Shown one piece after another: positions 6,101-7,276 of a stretch of 7,276 nt of DNA. The notes below the pieces were generated by a model. That model saw only the letters and a list, made by a program, of their open reading frames with translations. It was not told the origin of the DNA and did not search any database. A program made the position numbers and the translations under genes. The DNA is from Cyanobacteria bacterium UBA8803 (GTDB lineage Bacteria; Cyanobacteriota; Cyanobacteriia; Cyanobacteriales; Coleofasciculaceae). The stretch lies in assembly GCA_003505715.1 (NCBI GenBank), contig DNXU01000401.1:1-7276 (forward strand), in the 5' to 3' direction. Position 1 is the stretch's first letter. The number at the start of each line of letters is the position of its first letter.

Positions 6101-7178
6101 TAGCGCGATCGAGTTCTGCCAGAGCTTTGGCGCGTTTGCATTCTTCTTCGTAAGCAAGGGTATTGGTGATCGCACTCGTCACCTGTCCTGCAACCAGGCC
6201 GAAAAAGCCTTGGTAATCATTATCGAGCGGTCGATACGGGCTAATGCCAGCAATCAGAACCCCTAGCGTTTCTTGTCCGGGTCGAGTTAATGGCAGGACG
6301 ATCGCACTATTGGGGGATTCATCCCACGCTCCACCCGGAAGCCGCCCAAAGCGATCGATTAACTGCTCGATAACGCGGCTTTCTCCACTGGCTAAAACCG
6401 AGTTGAGCGACCAGCAATCCAATGTTTCATCGTTCGGTGAAAGCTCAATCACACTGGGACTGACAGGCGTTCCTTTCGCTAAACTGGTTGTACTGACGAG
6501 TTGAGCCTGTTGGCGGTCTGTGTCGAGCAGGTAAATCAGGGCAAAGGGAATGTCACAGGGGTTATTGGCTAACACAGTGGCGGAAATCTGGCAGGCTTCG
6601 TCTACAGTCTTGGCATGGGCTGTCTGTGCGCCTAATTCACGCAACGTCCGTAGGCGACGCTCGTCCAAGACTCGGCGGGTATCTTCGGTGCAGGCACAAA
6701 AGATTCCCCCCACGCTACCATCGTCCGTCCCAATTGGGCTGTAAGAAAAGGTGAAGTAAGTCTCCTCTGGATAGCCGTTGCGCTCCATGATCTCCAGGAG
6801 TTCTTCATTCCATGACGACTTGCCGTGATTCAACACGTCATCAGCGAGCGGTCCAACCAAATGCCAAATATCCCCCCCCCAGATATCACGAGCGGGTTGA
6901 CCCAAAGCCGCAGGGTGTCGCTTGCCCAAAACGGGAATATAAGCATCATTGTAGAAGTTGATTAGGTCTTGCCCCCACCAGATGAACATCGGGTAGCGGG
7001 AGCCTAAGATAATCCGAATCCCCGTTTTTAAACTCTGTGACCAGGTTTCGACAGGACCAAGGGTGCTTTGCGACCAATCATGCGATCGCATCAATGTTCC
7101 CATCTCGCCACCGCCTGCAAACACATCTAAAGCAGGAGAGTTTTTCTGGCTTTCGGTCAATCCATCCATATCTCGCAC
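3120..7178 (-). CDS. Giant hybrid sensor histidine kinase (PAS-GAF-HK-REC-HK-GAF-HisKA), truncated by frameshift
   Basis: A cytosolic multi-domain sensor kinase of 1352 codons; no membrane segments are seen. Approximate domains: PAS-like 20-170 ([37 protein letters not shown]), GAF 180-340, HisKA 353-425 with H369 (SHEFRTP), HATPase 470-582 (N488; DIGVGI 515-520; GSGIGL 545-550), REC 660-775 (D665/D666, phosphoacceptor D708, S738, K760), HisKA 787-855 with H799 (THELNAP), HATPase 905-1045 (N921; DTGIGI 978-983; GVGIGL 1008-1013), GAF 1051-1197, HisKA 1225-1300 with H1240. Homology stops after TELASVF (residue 1320); the last 32 residues are REC-coding DNA read out of frame. The third ATPase domain is therefore missing. 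GTG at 7178 or ATG at 7169 could be the start. AGGA is 2 nt before the GTG and 11 nt before the ATG, so neither is decisive. Autophosphorylation and phosphorelay are inferred from the domains; signal and output are unknown. Confidence 0.85.
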   Translation of the reverse strand: MRDMDGLTESQKNSPALDVFAGGGEMGTLMRSHDWSQSTLGPVETWSQSLKTGIRIILGSRYPMFIWWGQDLINFYNDAYIPVLGKRHPAALGQPARDIWGGDIWHLVGPLADDVLNHGKSSWNEELLEIMERNGYPEETYFTFSYSPIGTDDGSVGGIFCACTEDTRRVLDERRLRTLRELGAQTAHAKTVDEACQISATVLANNPCDIPFALIYLLDTDRQQAQLVSTTSLAKGTPVSPSVIELSPNDETLDCWSLNSVLASGESRVIEQLIDRFGRLPGGAWDESPNSAIVLPLTRPGQETLGVLIAGISPYRPLDNDYQGFFGLVAGQVTSAITNTLAYEEECKRAKALAELDRAKIIFFSNISHEFRTPLALMLGPLEDTLALPDDEPIANHRQSLERVHRNGLRLLKLVNTLLDFSRIEAGRVQAVYKPTDLAKFTAELASVFRSAIERAGLTLIVDCPPLSEPVYVDRDMWEKIVLNLLSNAFKFTFAGEIAVRLRQVNNQAELTVQDIGVGIPEAELPRLFERFHQVSGTRSRSYEGSGIGLSLVQELVKLHSGTIEVSSQVDVGTTFTVAIPLGKTHLPSLSVVGRDSEPRVWRKAAPPTLQSTATSANIFVEEALHWLPEEGGDKGEQGDRGDKGENPSLSPLSLPSSARILLVDDNTDMRDYLQRLLLKRWQVKAVENGAVALALMQDWMPDLILSDVMMPELDGFGLLQALRANPHTQGVPFILLSARAGEEAAIEGLEARADDYLIKPFSARELMTRVNTNLQMARLRQERSVNRLKDEFLATLTHELNAPLAAILTWARLLQTKPFERPTTLRALEAIERNASNQAKLIEDLLDVSSILAGKRGLNSQPVDLVSIIDNVVNTLYLTAEAKTIALTYGIEDYRSQNSKFTICGEPKRLQQIFANLLSNAIKFTPLGGQVKVQLNTDAEATHLPPQSQNSGELQSSSSPDGWRAREAKFAQITISDTGIGISADFLPYVFDHFSQAEVPSRHSPGGVGIGLVIARLLVELHGGTIEVASAGEGRGATFTVRLPTRLIGEEDIQALYQEIVKTAIALTQADAGSFQFLDETTQELVLIATQGINRTLTEHFYRLNASSNTSCGIALATGERTFINFDVPESEDPDGSLRMHKDAGLCCVQSTPLRSRSGKPIGMVSTHWREDHRLSDRELRFLDLLARQAADIIEQRQAEENRIQLIQEQSAREQERQRAETLAELDRAKTIFFTHVSHEFRTPLTLSLAPLQDALSDRTNPLAPPHRERVELAHRNAIRLLKLVNTLLDFSRIEAGRMEAVYEPTDLALFTTELASVFIHVQERFPLSYCLPVPEKNRWSKGWKLGRTTT
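3215..3222 (-). other. Deletion/frameshift junction inside the kinase gene
   Basis: Compared with the first kinase-receiver module of the same gene, the two copies agree through GCCAGTGT(A/G)TTT (encoding ASVF). The second copy then jumps to ATCCACGTACAAGAGAG, which in another frame encodes [18 protein letters not shown] of a REC domain. By alignment to residues 450-726 of the first module, about 277 codons (roughly 0.83 kb) are missing, and the join is not a multiple of three. It may be a real deletion or an assembly collapse. Confidence 0.75.
4269..4346. repeat. Palindromic repeat carried in frame within the second HATPase domain
   Basis: GGGGAACT (4297-4304) and AGTTCCCC (4315-4322) are perfect inverted arms with a 10-nt loop, followed by CCAGAATTTTGGGATTGAGG. 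This resembles the CCCCCAGAATTGGGGG-type dispersed sequences I recall from cyanobacterial genomes. In the kinase it encodes about 26 Ser/Pro/Gly-rich residues (945-970), placed between a beta strand and the DTGIGI motif. The fourth HATPase domain of the same locus has about 22 fewer residues in that interval, so this is an insertion in a tolerant loop. Confidence 0.55.
5209..5288. repeat. G/C-rich tandem and inverted repeat coding for a collagen-like linker
   Basis: Repeats of CTCCCTTGTC / CTCCCCTGTC / CTCCCTGCTC / CTCCCTTGTC words fill 5243-5279. AGACAAGGGGGACAAGG (5217-5233) is the reverse complement of 5246-5262 at 15 of 17 positions, so the block can fold back on itself. In the kinase frame it encodes residues 632-646, [15 protein letters not shown], a run of Gly-x-x triplets, and then [12 protein letters not shown] before the REC domain. 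The short tandem words match the degenerate repeats known as STRRs in cyanobacteria. Confidence 0.65.
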
Positions 7179-7276
7179 CGTCCTGGAAAAATTTAGCCAA
7201 AGATTGATGACTTTAGACCGAGTTGCTTCTCAAAGATAGTAGACCTAGCCGATGGGGAGATGGGGAGATGGGGGGA
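7179..7276 (-). other. Upstream region of the kinase gene
   Basis: Only 98 bp of leader are visible. It carries no recognisable paired -35/-10 elements on the minus strand. A CAGGA sequence immediately precedes the GTG. The outer part is a G-rich tandem repeat. The promoter may lie outside the window. Confidence 0.4.
7251..7276 (+). repeat. GATGGGGA tandem repeat at the window edge
   Basis: Three copies of the 8-bp unit GATGGGGA (the last with extra G) run to the end of the window and probably continue beyond it. Repeats of this type are common between genes in cyanobacteria. Three runs of four or more G are visible, so one more run outside would complete a G-quadruplex pattern upstream of the kinase. 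Confidence 0.7.

Overview
The window looks like accessory DNA from a cyanobacterium, probably a filamentous or large-genome one. Six perfect HIP1 octamers (GCGATCGC) lie in 7.3 kb. There is a PEP-CTERM exported protein, a giant multi-domain hybrid histidine kinase of a type common in cyanobacteria, a CheR-like gene behind it, and short G-rich tandem repeats and hairpin repeats typical of these genomes. This assignment is inference from those marks, since no phylogenetic marker gene is present.

Layout from left to right. Positions 1-235 (minus) hold two overlapping short reading frames that resemble a small-protein/nucleotidyltransferase pair; the second runs off the window edge. Positions 236-678 hold no long gene. 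They contain a possible promoter, a 40-codon plus-strand frame (421-543) and a 106-bp element with perfect 13-bp terminal inverted repeats and a nested hairpin (542-647), whose left end supplies the stop codon of that small frame. Positions 679-1551 (minus) encode a secreted PEP-CTERM protein. Positions 1552-1799 are intergenic, with a near-palindrome at 1691-1709.

Positions 1800-7178 (minus) form a signalling locus. A kinase gene begins at 7178 or 7169 and reads PAS-like, GAF, HisKA, HATPase, REC, HisKA, HATPase, GAF, HisKA, where the frame is broken at about 3218. Coding sequence resumes in another frame in the second half of a second REC domain, followed by a complete HisKA-HATPase (to 2284). 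A CheR-type methyltransferase remnant follows (1800-2257) with an apparent internal deletion and a frameshifted tail. The ancestral layout was apparently one very long polypeptide built from two HK-REC-HK modules plus a CheR protein. What remains appears to have lost about 0.8 kb from the kinase and the catalytic centre of CheR.

The most notable features are these abrupt internal junctions, two hairpin-type DNA repeats carried in frame as linker or loop inserts in the kinase, long G/C homopolymers within its coding sequence, and the inverted-repeat element that ends a small reading frame. I do not see a clearly new system with several dedicated genes. The region reads more like a decaying, repeat-invaded signalling locus next to small accessory genes.
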